Part shown: positions 27,147-37,181 of the stretch, in pieces
Position numbering within the stretch: the stretch's first letter is position 1
Layout: the number at the start of each line of letters is the position of its first letter
Assembly (NCBI GenBank): GCA_964521285.1
Contig: CAZFQS010000012.1
Location: 54,139 to 118,138, forward strand
Length of the DNA stretch: 64,000 bases
DNA from: G020354785 sp964521285
GTDB lineage: Bacteria > Bacteroidota > Bacteroidia > Bacteroidales > UBA10428
Reading direction: 5' to 3'
Program-made: the position numbers and the translations under genes
The notes under the pieces: model-generated
What the model was told of the DNA's origin: nothing
What the model saw: only the letters and a program-made list of their open reading frames with translations
The model's database searches: none

Positions 27147-27852
27147 CTTTATTTATTATCAGTTTCCTTCGAATCAAATCCAACAGTATTTGCACCAGAG
27201 AATTATCCATGTCCCAGTTAAAATTTCCCATTAAGTAATTATAAGCATCATTAAAATTGGTGGCATTATTCAATACTTCAATTGTTTTGTTATATTTATT
27301 TTCATTACCATTAAAAAGTTCTTTAATAAAAATGAACTTATCATTTATTCCTATTGCATCTGCTATGCTGGTAATAGGCTTTGATTTTAATTTTATTGAC
27401 AGGTCATCATATTTTTGAGATTTCAAAAAGCCATCGTGAATTGATGATGACTGACTTTTAAACCTGTCAGATATTATTTTTTCATTATCATCTGCTTTGA
27501 CTGATTTTTTTTCTGATAAATCTGACTTCTCCGATTCTTCATATTCTATTGAATCACGGGTATCTTTTGAGTCATTATCGGGGCCCTTCTCCAGGGGACC
27601 ATCCATGGCCCCTGGCTTATCTGCCTTAATTGATGCTGTTTCAGATCCGGATATTTGCTCTGTCATTTTGTTGTCTTCTTTCAAATGGGATTGCTTTAAC
27701 ATTAGCAGAATATCATAAAGATTCCTCACTTTCTCCAATGTGAGATCCATTTCAATGGCCGGAATTTTATCATAATTAGTAAAGCCAGAAACCATTGTAT
27801 GAATCTCTTTTACATTTTCTATAATTGCTTCCAGTGTATTCTTATAAACCAT
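27139..27852 (-). CDS. Conserved hypothetical protein, probably cytoplasmic
   Basis: 237 residues without a signal peptide or membrane segment. An N-terminal helical part (1-75) is joined by a charged, low-complexity, Ser/Asp/Lys-rich linker (about 76-150) to a C-terminal domain with SIADAIGINDKFIFIKELFNGNENKYNKTIEVLN and a tail NFNWDMDN...LDLIRRKLI. That C-terminal domain is one I associate with uncharacterised Bacteroidales proteins. It is cotranscribed with rsmI (eight-base overlap), and the isomerase-like gene lies 25 bases upstream. The function is unknown. Confidence 0.7.
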   Translation of the reverse strand: MVYKNTLEAIIENVKEIHTMVSGFTNYDKIPAIEMDLTLEKVRNLYDILLMLKQSHLKEDNKMTEQISGSETASIKADKPGAMDGPLEKGPDNDSKDTRDSIEYEESEKSDLSEKKSVKADDNEKIISDRFKSQSSSIHDGFLKSQKYDDLSIKLKSKPITSIADAIGINDKFIFIKELFNGNENKYNKTIEVLNNATNFNDAYNYLMGNFNWDMDNSLVQILLDLIRRKLIINKDE

Positions 27853-27877
27853 AATAATATTGACATTTAGTATATTC

Positions 27878-28750
27878 TTAAATAAAATCGCAGTTATTTA
27901 AATAATCAAAGCTAATCTTAACGGATTCCAGTGGTGAATAATTTCTACAATTATCATGTTCGACAAAAAAGTATTTCATGCCTGCTAAATCTTTATGAGC
28001 AAATAATTCTTTAAAATTGATAATTCCGGTACCTACTTCGGTAAAATAACCTTCTTCTGTATTATCCATATCTTTTATATGATATAATTCAAATCTTCCG
28101 GGATATTTTTTAAAGTATTCTATAGCGTCTTTTCCTCCTTTCTTTATCCAGTATAAATCAATTTCGAAAATCACCAGTTCTTTATCAGTTTCAGACAAGA
28201 GAGTGTCGAAAGGAATATGGCCTTCAACATTTTCAAATTCAAAGTCATGATTATGATAGCCAAATTTTAGTCCCCTGGATTTCATTACTTCTCCTATCTT
28301 GTTTAACTCTTCAGCTACTTTTTTGTAGCTGTCCGCTGATACTCTTCTTTCCTCAATGAGCCAGGGTTTAATTACGTATTTAAGTCCCAGTTCAGCATGT
28401 GCGTCAGCGAGTTTTTCAGCATTACCCCTGTCAGTCCCTTTTATTTCAACTCCAGCGTGACTGCTTATTATTTCCATTCCAAGATCATCAATTAGTTTCT
28501 TAAACTCGGAAGGAGATTTGTCATAGAATTTTCCATTATCATAATTCGCAATTTCAAGCCATTTGTAACCTATTTTTGCAATTTGTTTTAAAGTCCCTTC
28601 CAAATCCTCCTTCAGTTCATTACGAACCGAATAAATTTGGAGTCCGATTTCTTTTGTTTTTTCTTTGGCACAAGACATAACAGATGGGATCAATAAACTT
28701 CCTATAGCAAATGTACCTGATTTTTTTATAAAGGTTCTCCGGTTATCCAT
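27878..28750 (-). CDS. Exported sugar phosphate isomerase/epimerase-like TIM barrel protein
   Basis: 290 residues. The N-terminus NRRTFIKKSG...VMSC combines a twin-arginine-like motif with a lipobox, so the protein is likely exported folded and lipid-anchored. The rest is an AP endonuclease-2/xylose-isomerase-like barrel (GLQIYSVRNELKED, GYKWLEIANYDNG, FGYHNHDFEFENVEG, FEIDLYWIKKGG, YHIKDM), with metal-ligand-type His, Glu and Asp residues in the usual strands. The substrate is unknown; related secreted proteins often act on sugars or 3-keto-sugars. It leads an apparent operon with the hypothetical gene and rsmI. Confidence 0.85.
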   Translation of the reverse strand: MDNRRTFIKKSGTFAIGSLLIPSVMSCAKEKTKEIGLQIYSVRNELKEDLEGTLKQIAKIGYKWLEIANYDNGKFYDKSPSEFKKLIDDLGMEIISSHAGVEIKGTDRGNAEKLADAHAELGLKYVIKPWLIEERRVSADSYKKVAEELNKIGEVMKSRGLKFGYHNHDFEFENVEGHIPFDTLLSETDKELVIFEIDLYWIKKGGKDAIEYFKKYPGRFELYHIKDMDNTEEGYFTEVGTGIINFKELFAHKDLAGMKYFFVEHDNCRNYSPLESVKISFDYLNNCDFI

Positions 28751-28904
28751 AAGGAATTTTTTTAATTTGGTTAATCTTAAGCAATAATTTATTTAATAAA
28801 TGCAAAATATTATTATTTATTGTATACTATAAACTTAAAAACCAAAAGCTAAATTAAAAAAAATAAAAATAAGTTTTAATTTTATAAAACAGTCAATTAA
28901 AACA

Positions 28905-31367
28905 ATGCCTGAATATAATATTTCGAAAATAGCTGAAATTACCGGCAAATCATTAATTAGAAATAATGATACAATAAGACTTTTATTAACAGACAGTCGC
29001 CGGCTAATATCTCCTTCAGATACTATTTTTTTTGCACTTGAGGGAAACAGGCATAATGGGCACGATTATATTAAAGATTTATATACCAAAGGAGTAAGAT
29101 CTTTTGTCGTATCGGAAACATATGAAATTCCGAATGAATTGTCTGATGCTAATTATATAAAAACTATTGATACGCTTTCAGCCCTTCAGCAGCTGACTCA
29201 ATATCATAGAAAATCATTTCAAAACCCGGTAATAGCTATAACAGGCAGTAATGGAAAAACAATTGTTAAGGAATGGCTGTTTCATTGTCTGTCAGTTTTT
29301 AAGAGCATTACCAGGAGTCCTAAAAGTTATAATTCACAGATAGGGGTTCCTCTCTCGGTCTGGCTTCTCGAACAAGATAGTGACATAGGTATAATTGAGG
29401 CTGGAATTTCTGTGCCGGGAGAAATGGAAAAGCTTCAAAAAATAATCCAGCCTACAATGGGTATTCTGACAAATATTGGTGAAGCACATCAGGAGAATTT
29501 TAATTCTATAGAGCATAAAATTGATGAAAAACTTTTGCTCTTTAGTAATTGTGAAATATTAATATACTGTAAAGATCATGATTTAATAGCCAGGCGCATT
29601 AACCAAAGTAATTTAGCGGGCTCCGTAAAACTGTTTAAATGGTCTTTTTCGCAGGAAGCTGACCTGCAAATATTAAATGTTAAGAAGGAATCAAACTGTA
29701 CTTTTTTAACTGGCTTTTATAAGGGCAAATCATATAATGTTGAGATTCCGTTTACAGATAAAGCATCGGTTGAGAATGCTGTTCATGTTTGGGCTGCGCT
29801 GATCAGCCTGAATACAGACCAGAAAGTGATCAGTAAACAGATGTCCTCATTGCCGCCGGTTGCTATGAGGCTTGAAATAAAGCAGGGAATAAATAATTGT
29901 ACACTTATTAATGATAGTTATAATTCGGATATAAACTCTTTAGCCATAGCTTTAGATGCATTGAATATGCAATCTCAGCATAAAGAGAAATCTCTGATAT
30001 TGTCTGATTTATTACAGACCGGCAGAGATAAACACGAACTATACATGAATATAGCTGAACTGTTGAAGGAAAAGAAGGTAAACCGAATAATAGGCATTGG
30101 TAATGATATTTCTGTTAATTCCGGTGCATTCGAAATACCGGGCACCTTTTACAGGGATACCGGTGAATTTATTGAACGAATTTCAAATCATGATTTCAGG
30201 AATGAAGCAATATTAATAAAGGGCTCCCGTCAATATGAGTTTGAAAAAATTTCAGCTATTCTTGAACAGAAGACACACCTGACCAGGCTGGAGATAAATC
30301 TTGACGCGCTGGTTCATAATTTACACTATTATCGTTCATTACTTGACGCCAAAACCAGAATAATGGTGATGGTAAAGGCTTTTTCATATGGAAGTGGATC
30401 TTATGAGATTGCTAATATGCTTCAGTTTCAGAGGGTAAACTATCTGGGAGTCGCTTTTGTTGATGAAGGAGTTAGTTTAAGGCAGTCCGGTATAACAATT
30501 CCTATTCTGGTAATGAGTCCCGAACTTGGAAGCTATGATCAAATAATAAAATATCAGCTGGAACCGGAAATTTATAACTTCAGATCACTTGAATTGTTCA
30601 ATGAGGCAGTGAGAAGAAATCAGGAAATAGCATATCCTGTGCATATAAAGATCGATACAGGAATGCACAGACTTGGATTCCTGGAAGATGAAACAGAAAA
30701 GTTATGTGCCTGGTTAACAGAATACAGGAATTTAAAAGTTGTCTCAATTTTTTCTCATTTAGCGGCTGCAGATGAACCGGTTCATGATGAATTTACCAGA
30801 GTCCAGATAGAGAGGTTTAATAAAATGAGCAGTAAGCTTATAAAAGCACTGGGCTATAAAGTATTAAGACATATTTTAAATTCTTCAGGAATTGAAAGGT
30901 TTGCTGAGGCCCAATACGACATGGTCAGACTTGGGATTGGATTATATGGTGCAAGTACTCTAAATCAGGATAAACTGAGAAACGTTAGTTCTCTTAAAAG
31001 TACGATATCCCAGATTAAGAAAGTCCCTGCAGATGAAACGATAGGCTATGGCAGAATGGGCGGCTTTAATAAGGAAGTCACTATTGGAGTGGTCCCAATT
31101 GGTTATGCAGATGGATTAAATCGGAGGCAGGGCAATGGAAAAGGAAAATTTTTAATAAAAAATAAATTTGTTCCGGTAATTGGAAATATTTGTATGGATA
31201 TGTGTATGGTTAATATATCAGATGCAGATGTAAAAGAGGGGGATGAAGTTATTATATTTGGTGATGATTATCCGGTTTCTGAAGTGGCCAGACAATTGGA
31301 TACAATACCATATGAAATTCTGACCGGTATATCGGGAAGGGTAAAAAGAATATACTATCATGAATAA
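28905..31367 (+). CDS. murF-alr: MurF-alanine racemase fusion enzyme
   Basis: 820 residues. Residues 1 to about 455 are MurF (UDP-MurNAc-tripeptide:D-Ala-D-Ala ligase) with the ATP-binding ITGSNGKTIVKEWL. From about 460 comes a PLP-dependent alanine racemase with RLEINLDALVHNL, the PLP lysine in MVMVKAFSYGSG (about residue 490), the substrate-pocket GYGRMGGF and the C-terminal GNICMDMCMV. The fusion makes D-Ala and installs the D-Ala-D-Ala dipeptide precursor step in one polypeptide, and it is characteristic of Bacteroidota. It begins a plus-strand run with two glycosyltransferases. Confidence 0.96.
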   Translation: MPEYNISKIAEITGKSLIRNNDTIRLLLTDSRRLISPSDTIFFALEGNRHNGHDYIKDLYTKGVRSFVVSETYEIPNELSDANYIKTIDTLSALQQLTQYHRKSFQNPVIAITGSNGKTIVKEWLFHCLSVFKSITRSPKSYNSQIGVPLSVWLLEQDSDIGIIEAGISVPGEMEKLQKIIQPTMGILTNIGEAHQENFNSIEHKIDEKLLLFSNCEILIYCKDHDLIARRINQSNLAGSVKLFKWSFSQEADLQILNVKKESNCTFLTGFYKGKSYNVEIPFTDKASVENAVHVWAALISLNTDQKVISKQMSSLPPVAMRLEIKQGINNCTLINDSYNSDINSLAIALDALNMQSQHKEKSLILSDLLQTGRDKHELYMNIAELLKEKKVNRIIGIGNDISVNSGAFEIPGTFYRDTGEFIERISNHDFRNEAILIKGSRQYEFEKISAILEQKTHLTRLEINLDALVHNLHYYRSLLDAKTRIMVMVKAFSYGSGSYEIANMLQFQRVNYLGVAFVDEGVSLRQSGITIPILVMSPELGSYDQIIKYQLEPEIYNFRSLELFNEAVRRNQEIAYPVHIKIDTGMHRLGFLEDETEKLCAWLTEYRNLKVVSIFSHLAAADEPVHDEFTRVQIERFNKMSSKLIKALGYKVLRHILNSSGIERFAEAQYDMVRLGIGLYGASTLNQDKLRNVSSLKSTISQIKKVPADETIGYGRMGGFNKEVTIGVVPIGYADGLNRRQGNGKGKFLIKNKFVPVIGNICMDMCMVNISDADVKEGDEVIIFGDDYPVSEVARQLDTIPYEILTGISGRVKRIYYHE

Positions 31368-31386
31368 ATTACTATAAGTAATAAAA

Positions 31387-32169
31387 ATGGAAGTAAAAAT
31401 ATCAGCAGTAATTATAACATTAAACGAGGAAAGGAATATAGAACGTTGTTTATTATCTGTTAGAGATATTGCTGATGATGTTGTAGTAGTTGATTCATTC
31501 TCAACTGATAATACAGAAAATATTTGCAGGAAATATGGTGTGAGGTTTGTGCAACATAAATTTGAAGGTCATATCCAGCAAAAGAACTGGGCCATCACTC
31601 AGTCCAAATACCCTTATATTTTATCACTTGATGCTGATGAGGCAATTTCTGAAGAACTTAAAAATGAGATTATCCGGATTAAATCTGACTGGAAATATGA
31701 CGGGTATATAATGAAAAGATTAAACTATTACTGTGGAAAATGGATTAGACACAGCGGATGGTACCCTGATAAAAAATTAAGGCTATGGGACAGCCGCAAA
31801 GGCAAATGGGAAGGTATTAATCCCCACGATAAATTTGTTCTTGCAAAAGGTTCTTCAACGAATCAATTAAAAGGTAATATTCTGCATTACTCTTTTTATA
31901 GCATTGCCCAGCATTTAGACCAGATAAATAAATTTTCTGAAATTAAAGTCCGTGCAGAATTCGATATTGGCAAACGTTCGAATATATTTAAAATATTATT
32001 TATTCCCATGTTTAAATTCTTCATGAATTATATTGTAAGATTAGGCTTTCTGGATGGATATTACGGATTTATTGTCTGTAAAAACTCAGCCTTTTACGCG
32101 TATGTCAGATATGTTAAGCTTAAACAGCTTCAGGATAATAAAATAAAAAATGATCCTGTAAAAAATTAA
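31387..32169 (+). CDS. Glycosyltransferase family 2, LPS core type
   Basis: 260 residues with the GT-A opening SAVIITLNEERNIERCLLSV, the nucleotide-sugar motif VVVVDSFSTDNT and the metal-binding LSLDADEAIS (DxD-like). It resembles WaaE/KdtX-type transferases adding heptose or glucose to the lipopolysaccharide core. The middle HSGWYPDKKLRLWD is typical of that group. It lies 19 bases after murF-alr and upstream of a second glycosyltransferase. Confidence 0.88.
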   Translation: MEVKISAVIITLNEERNIERCLLSVRDIADDVVVVDSFSTDNTENICRKYGVRFVQHKFEGHIQQKNWAITQSKYPYILSLDADEAISEELKNEIIRIKSDWKYDGYIMKRLNYYCGKWIRHSGWYPDKKLRLWDSRKGKWEGINPHDKFVLAKGSSTNQLKGNILHYSFYSIAQHLDQINKFSEIKVRAEFDIGKRSNIFKILFIPMFKFFMNYIVRLGFLDGYYGFIVCKNSAFYAYVRYVKLKQLQDNKIKNDPVKN

Positions 32170-32250
32170 ATGAATTATAGAAAAGGTGATTTAATATCTG
32201 CCTGATAAATAATGATTGATTAGAAACTAATTAGGTTAAAGAGTTATATA

Positions 32251-33345
32251 GTGAAAAAAAAGACTATCTGTTTTTTTAACAGCACTAAAGCATGGGGCGG
32301 GGGTGAAAAATGGCATTATGATATTTCAGTCAGTCTGCATAGGAAAGGTTATTCAACACTGGTTATCACAAACAAAAAGAGTGTTCTTTACTCCCGGATT
32401 ATTTTAACAGGGCAAAAGGTATATAATATAAAGATATCGAATCTTAGCTTTCTTAATCCCTATAAACTATTACTGCTCAGAAAAGTATTTATCAAAGAAA
32501 ATATTGACATCATTATATTAAATCTTTCTGCTGATTTAAAGGTGGCAGGAATTGCTGCTAAATTTGCAGGCATTCCCAGGATTATCTATAGAAGGGGAAG
32601 TGCTATTTCTATTAAAAACAGATGGCTCAACCGTATCATTTTTAAAAATATTGTAACTGACGTTATTGCTAATTCCGAAGAGACAAAAAGAACTGTACTT
32701 CAGAATAATCCCAGTATGTTTCCCCTTGAAAAAATTAAAGTAATATATAATGGAATAGATGTTAATAATTATGATCTAAGCACTAAAAAGAAACTATATA
32801 AAAAAAATGATAATGAAATTATCCTAGGAAATATGGGTCGATTGGTGTACCAGAAAGGTCAGAGATACTTAATTGATATTGCATCGGAACTGAAAATGAA
32901 TAATTTGCAGTTTAAGGTTTTAATAGGAGGCGATGGCCCTTTAAAGCAGGAACTGGTATCATATGCTGAAAAACATGAAGTTGCGGACAGGATAGTATTC
33001 CTGGGATTTATTGATAATGTCGCAGAGTTTATGAATTCTATAGATATTTTCTTACTGACTTCATTATGGGAAGGGTTTGGATATGTTATAGTTGAGGCTA
33101 TGATATGCAAAAAACCCGTAATAGCTTTCAATTGTTCAAGTAATCCGGAATTAATAGAAGACAGCAGAACAGGATTCCTGGTTGAGTTTGGAAATATAAA
33201 AAGTTTTGGAGAAAAACTGAAAATACTGATTAATGATAAAGACCTGAGATATGATTTTGGAGAACGAGGTTATTTAAAGGCCAGGAAACACTTTTCTGTT
33301 GAAAATACGACCAATGAATTAGAGAATTTTCTGGATATTAACTGA
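32251..33345 (+). CDS. Glycosyltransferase family 4
   Basis: 364 residues starting at a GTG. The GT-B fold is shown by an N-terminal KAWGGGEKWHYDISVSLHRKG and a C-terminal donor domain with GNMGRLVYQKGQRYLI, IGGDGPLKQEL and the EX7E-like EGFGYVIVEAM. It probably extends a surface glycan or LPS together with the preceding GT2. The acceptor and donor cannot be read from the sequence. Confidence 0.9.
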   Translation: MKKKTICFFNSTKAWGGGEKWHYDISVSLHRKGYSTLVITNKKSVLYSRIILTGQKVYNIKISNLSFLNPYKLLLLRKVFIKENIDIIILNLSADLKVAGIAAKFAGIPRIIYRRGSAISIKNRWLNRIIFKNIVTDVIANSEETKRTVLQNNPSMFPLEKIKVIYNGIDVNNYDLSTKKKLYKKNDNEIILGNMGRLVYQKGQRYLIDIASELKMNNLQFKVLIGGDGPLKQELVSYAEKHEVADRIVFLGFIDNVAEFMNSIDIFLLTSLWEGFGYVIVEAMICKKPVIAFNCSSNPELIEDSRTGFLVEFGNIKSFGEKLKILINDKDLRYDFGERGYLKARKHFSVENTTNELENFLDIN

Positions 33346-33407
33346 CATTAATGGTATAGACGAATATTAAAAATTTTATGCAGAATGCAGAATGTTGTTA
33401 AAACGTA

Positions 33408-34277
33408 CTAATTCATAAAAGCCTTTTTAAATTCTCTGGCTAATATTTCCAATACATATTTTTTTTCTTTTTTGTTTAGCTGGCTTGGTCCGTGGGGTGT
33501 GTTATTTACATCAACAATATAAATTTTGCCATCATCATTATCACGAAGTATGTCCAAATCACCATATTCCAGGTTCAGCTTTTCACAAAATTTTTTAATC
33601 TTGGTTTTTTCTTCATCAGAGAAAATTTCATCAGGATTACCTATTCTTGATGTGGTTTTTTCTCTTGCAAACCTGCCTTCAACAGGTCTTCTTTTCAAAT
33701 ATACAACCGGTATATTTCCTTTTATAACAGGCGTGCGTATATCCTGAACCAGGGTATCGTCATAAATATTATTTATAAGTTTCTGGTAAATATAGTTTTT
33801 ATCAGGATTGTTAACAGGGCATTCAATAATTTTACCATCATGCATGGCATTAATATTATTCTTCTTTACACATATACCTTTAAAAGTAACAGGATTTATT
33901 TCAGTGCAATACCCAAAAACAGATTTTAAAACACTGTCAATGTATTTTTTACTAATGTCATTGCAGTTTAAATTTATTACATATTTCTTTTTATGCAGTT
34001 CTTCCAGGAAAGGAATTTTTTCCCTGAATGTTTCATGCTGCCAGTTTATTACATAATCATATTTTAATTTAGGATTATTTGTTCTGTTATAATTCATTAA
34101 TCCTAATATTTTATACAGAACACTCCTTTTACTTGGATAATGAGGATAAAACAGGAAGGTTTTTATTTCTCTGTTGTTTTTGAAAAATAGTTTTAAATAC
34201 CGAAGCCTGAAAATTATATCCTCTAACAACCGTTTGGGCAACGGCATATCTTCCCTGTACTTATTAATTATAAACAT
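33408..34277 (-). CDS. ATP-grasp-like protein in a surface-glycan neighbourhood
   Basis: 289 residues, no signal peptide. The C-terminal part has the ATP-grasp metal/ATP end motif LEYGDLDILRDNDDGKIYIVDVNNTPHGPS, and VVYLKRRPVEGRFARE fits the preceding strand region. The N-terminal third has KTFLFYPHYPSKRS, which does not match a named ATP-grasp ligase. It converges with the GT4 gene and probably modifies a glycan or amino-sugar, but the substrate is unknown. The full ATP-binding lysines of the family could not be checked by eye. Confidence 0.65.
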   Translation of the reverse strand: MFIINKYREDMPLPKRLLEDIIFRLRYLKLFFKNNREIKTFLFYPHYPSKRSVLYKILGLMNYNRTNNPKLKYDYVINWQHETFREKIPFLEELHKKKYVINLNCNDISKKYIDSVLKSVFGYCTEINPVTFKGICVKKNNINAMHDGKIIECPVNNPDKNYIYQKLINNIYDDTLVQDIRTPVIKGNIPVVYLKRRPVEGRFAREKTTSRIGNPDEIFSDEEKTKIKKFCEKLNLEYGDLDILRDNDDGKIYIVDVNNTPHGPSQLNKKEKKYVLEILAREFKKAFMN

Positions 34278-34436
34278 GTATTATTGAATAAATTGGCTAC
34301 AAGGATTAGCTGGTTTGCTGATTCAGACAAAATTGCTGTATAATTAAAATAATTATTGATAATATCCAATAATTTTTGTAAATTAATCATCAGCGATTCC
34401 CAGTTATCTAATTATAAAAAAATAAATCTTAAAACC

Positions 34437-35441
34437 ATGAAACGAACAGCATTTTTATTTACTATATTACTATTTATAATAGTAGTATTTACAAACTCCT
34501 GTTCAGAAAAGCCGATAAAAATTGGCTTGTTAATGGACGATATAGTCCTTGAGAGATGGTCAAAAGACAAAAATTTATTTATTAAAAGGGCAAATGAAAA
34601 GGAGGCAAAGGTTTTTGTAGAAGTAGCAAACGGCGATCCTGAGAAGCAGTATGACCTGGCAAAGAAATTACTTGATGAAGGGATAGACATTTTAGTTCTG
34701 GTACCGGTTGATCTGAATGATGCTGCCAGAATTATACAATTGGCTCATCAATATGAAGTCAGAGTATTATCCTATGACAGACTGGTTAAGAATTGCAATC
34801 TTGATTTTTATATTTCTTTTGATAATGTTGAGGTTGGTAAAATTCAGGCAGAGTATCTGGTAAACATATGTCCGAAAGGCAACTATGCTTTAATAGGCGG
34901 TGCAACTACTGACAATAATTCTATCCTGCTAAAAATCGGGCAGATGAACGTATTACAACCCTTTGTTGAAAGGGGAGATATAAGTATTATATATGACCAG
35001 TTTGTGGATAAATGGAATCAGGAAGAAGGTTACAGGCATATGATAAATTGTCTGAATATAAGTAATAACAACATAGATGCTGTAATTGCTGCTAATGATG
35101 CTCTGGCAACCGGCGCAGCCAGGGCTTTGGAAGAACGTAACATGAAGGGGAAGGTTTACATGGCTGGTCAGGATGCGGATTTGATTGCCTGTCAGAGGAT
35201 TGTTGCAGGCACGCAAACAATAACCGTTTATAAGCCAATTGAAGCAATTGCCACTAAAGCAGCAGATATAGCAATAAAAATGGCAAAAAAAGAAGATTTT
35301 GAAACTGCACAGCTAACTGTAAATAATGGTAAGAAAATGGTACCGGCATTATTATTACCTCCTATGCTTGTTAATAAAGAGACTATCAGGCTAACCGTTA
35401 TTGCAGACGGGTATCTGAAGGAGAACAAGATTTATCCGTAG
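34437..35441 (+). CDS. Sugar-binding lipoprotein, XylF/RbsB-like
   Basis: 334 residues from the ATG at 34437, which places the lipoprotein signal (LLFIIVVFTNSC) at the N-terminus; an in-frame extension to 34356 lacks signal features. The type I periplasmic binding fold is evident: KIGLLMDDIVLERWSKD, DILVLVPVDLNDAARII, VLSYDRLV, AVIAANDALATGAARAL, and GQDADLIACQRIVAGTQTITVYKP. This is closest to D-xylose-binding XylF. No ABC permease or ATPase is adjacent, so it is an orphan that may sense sugar for a regulator or serve a distant transporter. Confidence 0.87.
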   Translation: MKRTAFLFTILLFIIVVFTNSCSEKPIKIGLLMDDIVLERWSKDKNLFIKRANEKEAKVFVEVANGDPEKQYDLAKKLLDEGIDILVLVPVDLNDAARIIQLAHQYEVRVLSYDRLVKNCNLDFYISFDNVEVGKIQAEYLVNICPKGNYALIGGATTDNNSILLKIGQMNVLQPFVERGDISIIYDQFVDKWNQEEGYRHMINCLNISNNNIDAVIAANDALATGAARALEERNMKGKVYMAGQDADLIACQRIVAGTQTITVYKPIEAIATKAADIAIKMAKKEDFETAQLTVNNGKKMVPALLLPPMLVNKETIRLTVIADGYLKENKIYP

Positions 35442-35482
35442 AATTGTTCTATTGTTCTATTGCTTTATTGTTTTATTGCTAT
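35441..35482. repeat. Period-8 ATTGYTNT spacer repeat, copy 2
   Basis: Five octamers of the ATTGTTCT/ATTGCTTT kind start at the last base of the sugar-binding protein's stop codon. Over 38 bases this differs from the copy at 13006 at only two positions. It sits between convergent genes, as copy 1 does. Confidence 0.8.
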
Positions 35483-35507
35483 TAGGCAGGCAGCAACCGG
35501 AAACCTT

Positions 35508-37163
35508 TCAGTATTTGGCTACTAATGGTAATCTTCGTCCGTAGCCAAAGGCTTTTGAGGAAATCCTTAATACCGGGGGTGTTTGAAAGCGTTTGTACTC
35601 ATTAGTATTTACCATTTTTATCACTTTCCGGACCAGTTCTATATTAATACCTGATTTTGCTATTTCTTCATCTGACATTTGCAATTCAATATAGTTGAAA
35701 AGAATCTTATCAAGTATATTATATTCAGGTAAGGAATCCGTGTCTTTTTGATCAGGTTTCAGCTCTGCTGAAGGGGGTTTTTCAATTATAGCCTTTGGAA
35801 TAATCTCTTCATCTTTATTAATAAACTCTGCTAATTTATAAACATCCGTTTTGTAAACATCTCCCAGAACGGATAAACCGCCGCTCAAATCACCATATAA
35901 AGTGCCATAACCTACGGCAGTCTCACTTTTATTTGACGTGTTTAATAAAATATTTCCGAACTTATTTGATAATGCCATTAACAAATTACCTCGTATTCTT
36001 GCCTGTATATTTTCTTCAGTAATATCGGCCGGAAGATTATAAAATACCGGTCTTAATGAGATATCAAACTGGGTTACAATATCATCTATTCTGATAATAT
36101 CATATTTAACAGCTAAATTATTGGCTAATTTAACGGCATCTGTTATCGAATGTTCTGAAGAATATTTTGAAGGCAGCAACAAAACCCTGAGATTCTCCCT
36201 GCCAAGTGCCTTTGATGCCAGAACAAGAGTAACTGCTGAATCAATACCTCCGGAAAGTCCCAAAACCGCAGTTTTCAAATCTGATTTTTCAAAATAATCT
36301 CTTATACCCAGAATCAGAGCATCATGAATTTTCCTAATCGCGGGTATACTTTCAAAATTTGTTTCTGTTTCAGTGTTTCGGATAATTTTTTCTATATCAT
36401 AAGTTCTTAAATCTTCTTCAAAAGCTTTCAGATTGCCAACTATTGTACCTTTTTTGTTAATTATTATCGAATGGCCGTCAAATATGAGTTCAGTATTTGC
36501 CCCTACCTGGTTTAAATATAAAATTGGAATATTATAATCTTTGGCATTTCCTGTTAAAATATTCAGTTTAATTTCATCATGAGTATAAGAAAACGGTGAA
36601 GCTGCGATGTTTATTAAAAAGTCAGGATTAAGCTTCTTAAGTCTTTCCGCAGGTGAAATTGTATACAGCTTATTCTTTCCGAATTGTGTTAATATAGGCT
36701 GGTTATACCACAGATCTTCACAAATTGTTATAGCGATTTTGTAATTTTTAAATTCTATAATATTAAATTCACTATTTGGTTCAAAATATCTGTATTCATC
36801 AAAAATATCATAGGTTGGAAGTAATGTTTTACTTGCTACATACTCTATTTTTTTGTTGTTTATAAACAGAGCGGAATTAAAAAGGTTTTTACCTTTTGGA
36901 TTCGTATTAAGTGTTGGTGCTCCTAAAATTACTGCGATATCAGAGCAGTGCGATATAACTTTTTTAACGTAGTTTTCACATCTGGCTATAAAATATTTAT
37001 ATTCGAGCAGATCGAGAGGTGGATATCCGCATACCGAAAGTTCCGAAAATACAACTAAGTCAGCCTTTTGCTTTTTTGCTTTATTTATTGCAGATAAAAT
37101 CTTATTTGTATTTTTTTCAAAATCACCTATAGTATAGTTTAACTGAGCTAAAGCAACCTTCAT
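35508..37163 (-). CDS. nadE: Glutamine-dependent NAD+ synthetase
   Basis: 551 residues in two domains. The N-terminal nitrilase-type glutaminase (1 to about 260) has the Glu in VVFSELSVCGYPPLDLL, the Lys in ASKTLLPTYDIFDEYRYFEP and the Cys in ITICEDLWYN. The C-terminal synthetase has the ATP-PPi loop LGLSGGIDSA and GYGTLYGDLSGGL. It converts deamido-NAD to NAD+ using ammonia from glutamine. The gene follows the PorT-like gene by 18 bases. Confidence 0.96.
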   Translation of the reverse strand: MKVALAQLNYTIGDFEKNTNKILSAINKAKKQKADLVVFSELSVCGYPPLDLLEYKYFIARCENYVKKVISHCSDIAVILGAPTLNTNPKGKNLFNSALFINNKKIEYVASKTLLPTYDIFDEYRYFEPNSEFNIIEFKNYKIAITICEDLWYNQPILTQFGKNKLYTISPAERLKKLNPDFLINIAASPFSYTHDEIKLNILTGNAKDYNIPILYLNQVGANTELIFDGHSIIINKKGTIVGNLKAFEEDLRTYDIEKIIRNTETETNFESIPAIRKIHDALILGIRDYFEKSDLKTAVLGLSGGIDSAVTLVLASKALGRENLRVLLLPSKYSSEHSITDAVKLANNLAVKYDIIRIDDIVTQFDISLRPVFYNLPADITEENIQARIRGNLLMALSNKFGNILLNTSNKSETAVGYGTLYGDLSGGLSVLGDVYKTDVYKLAEFINKDEEIIPKAIIEKPPSAELKPDQKDTDSLPEYNILDKILFNYIELQMSDEEIAKSGINIELVRKVIKMVNTNEYKRFQTPPVLRISSKAFGYGRRLPLVAKY

Positions 37164-37181
37164 TTTGTAGAATGAAAGATA

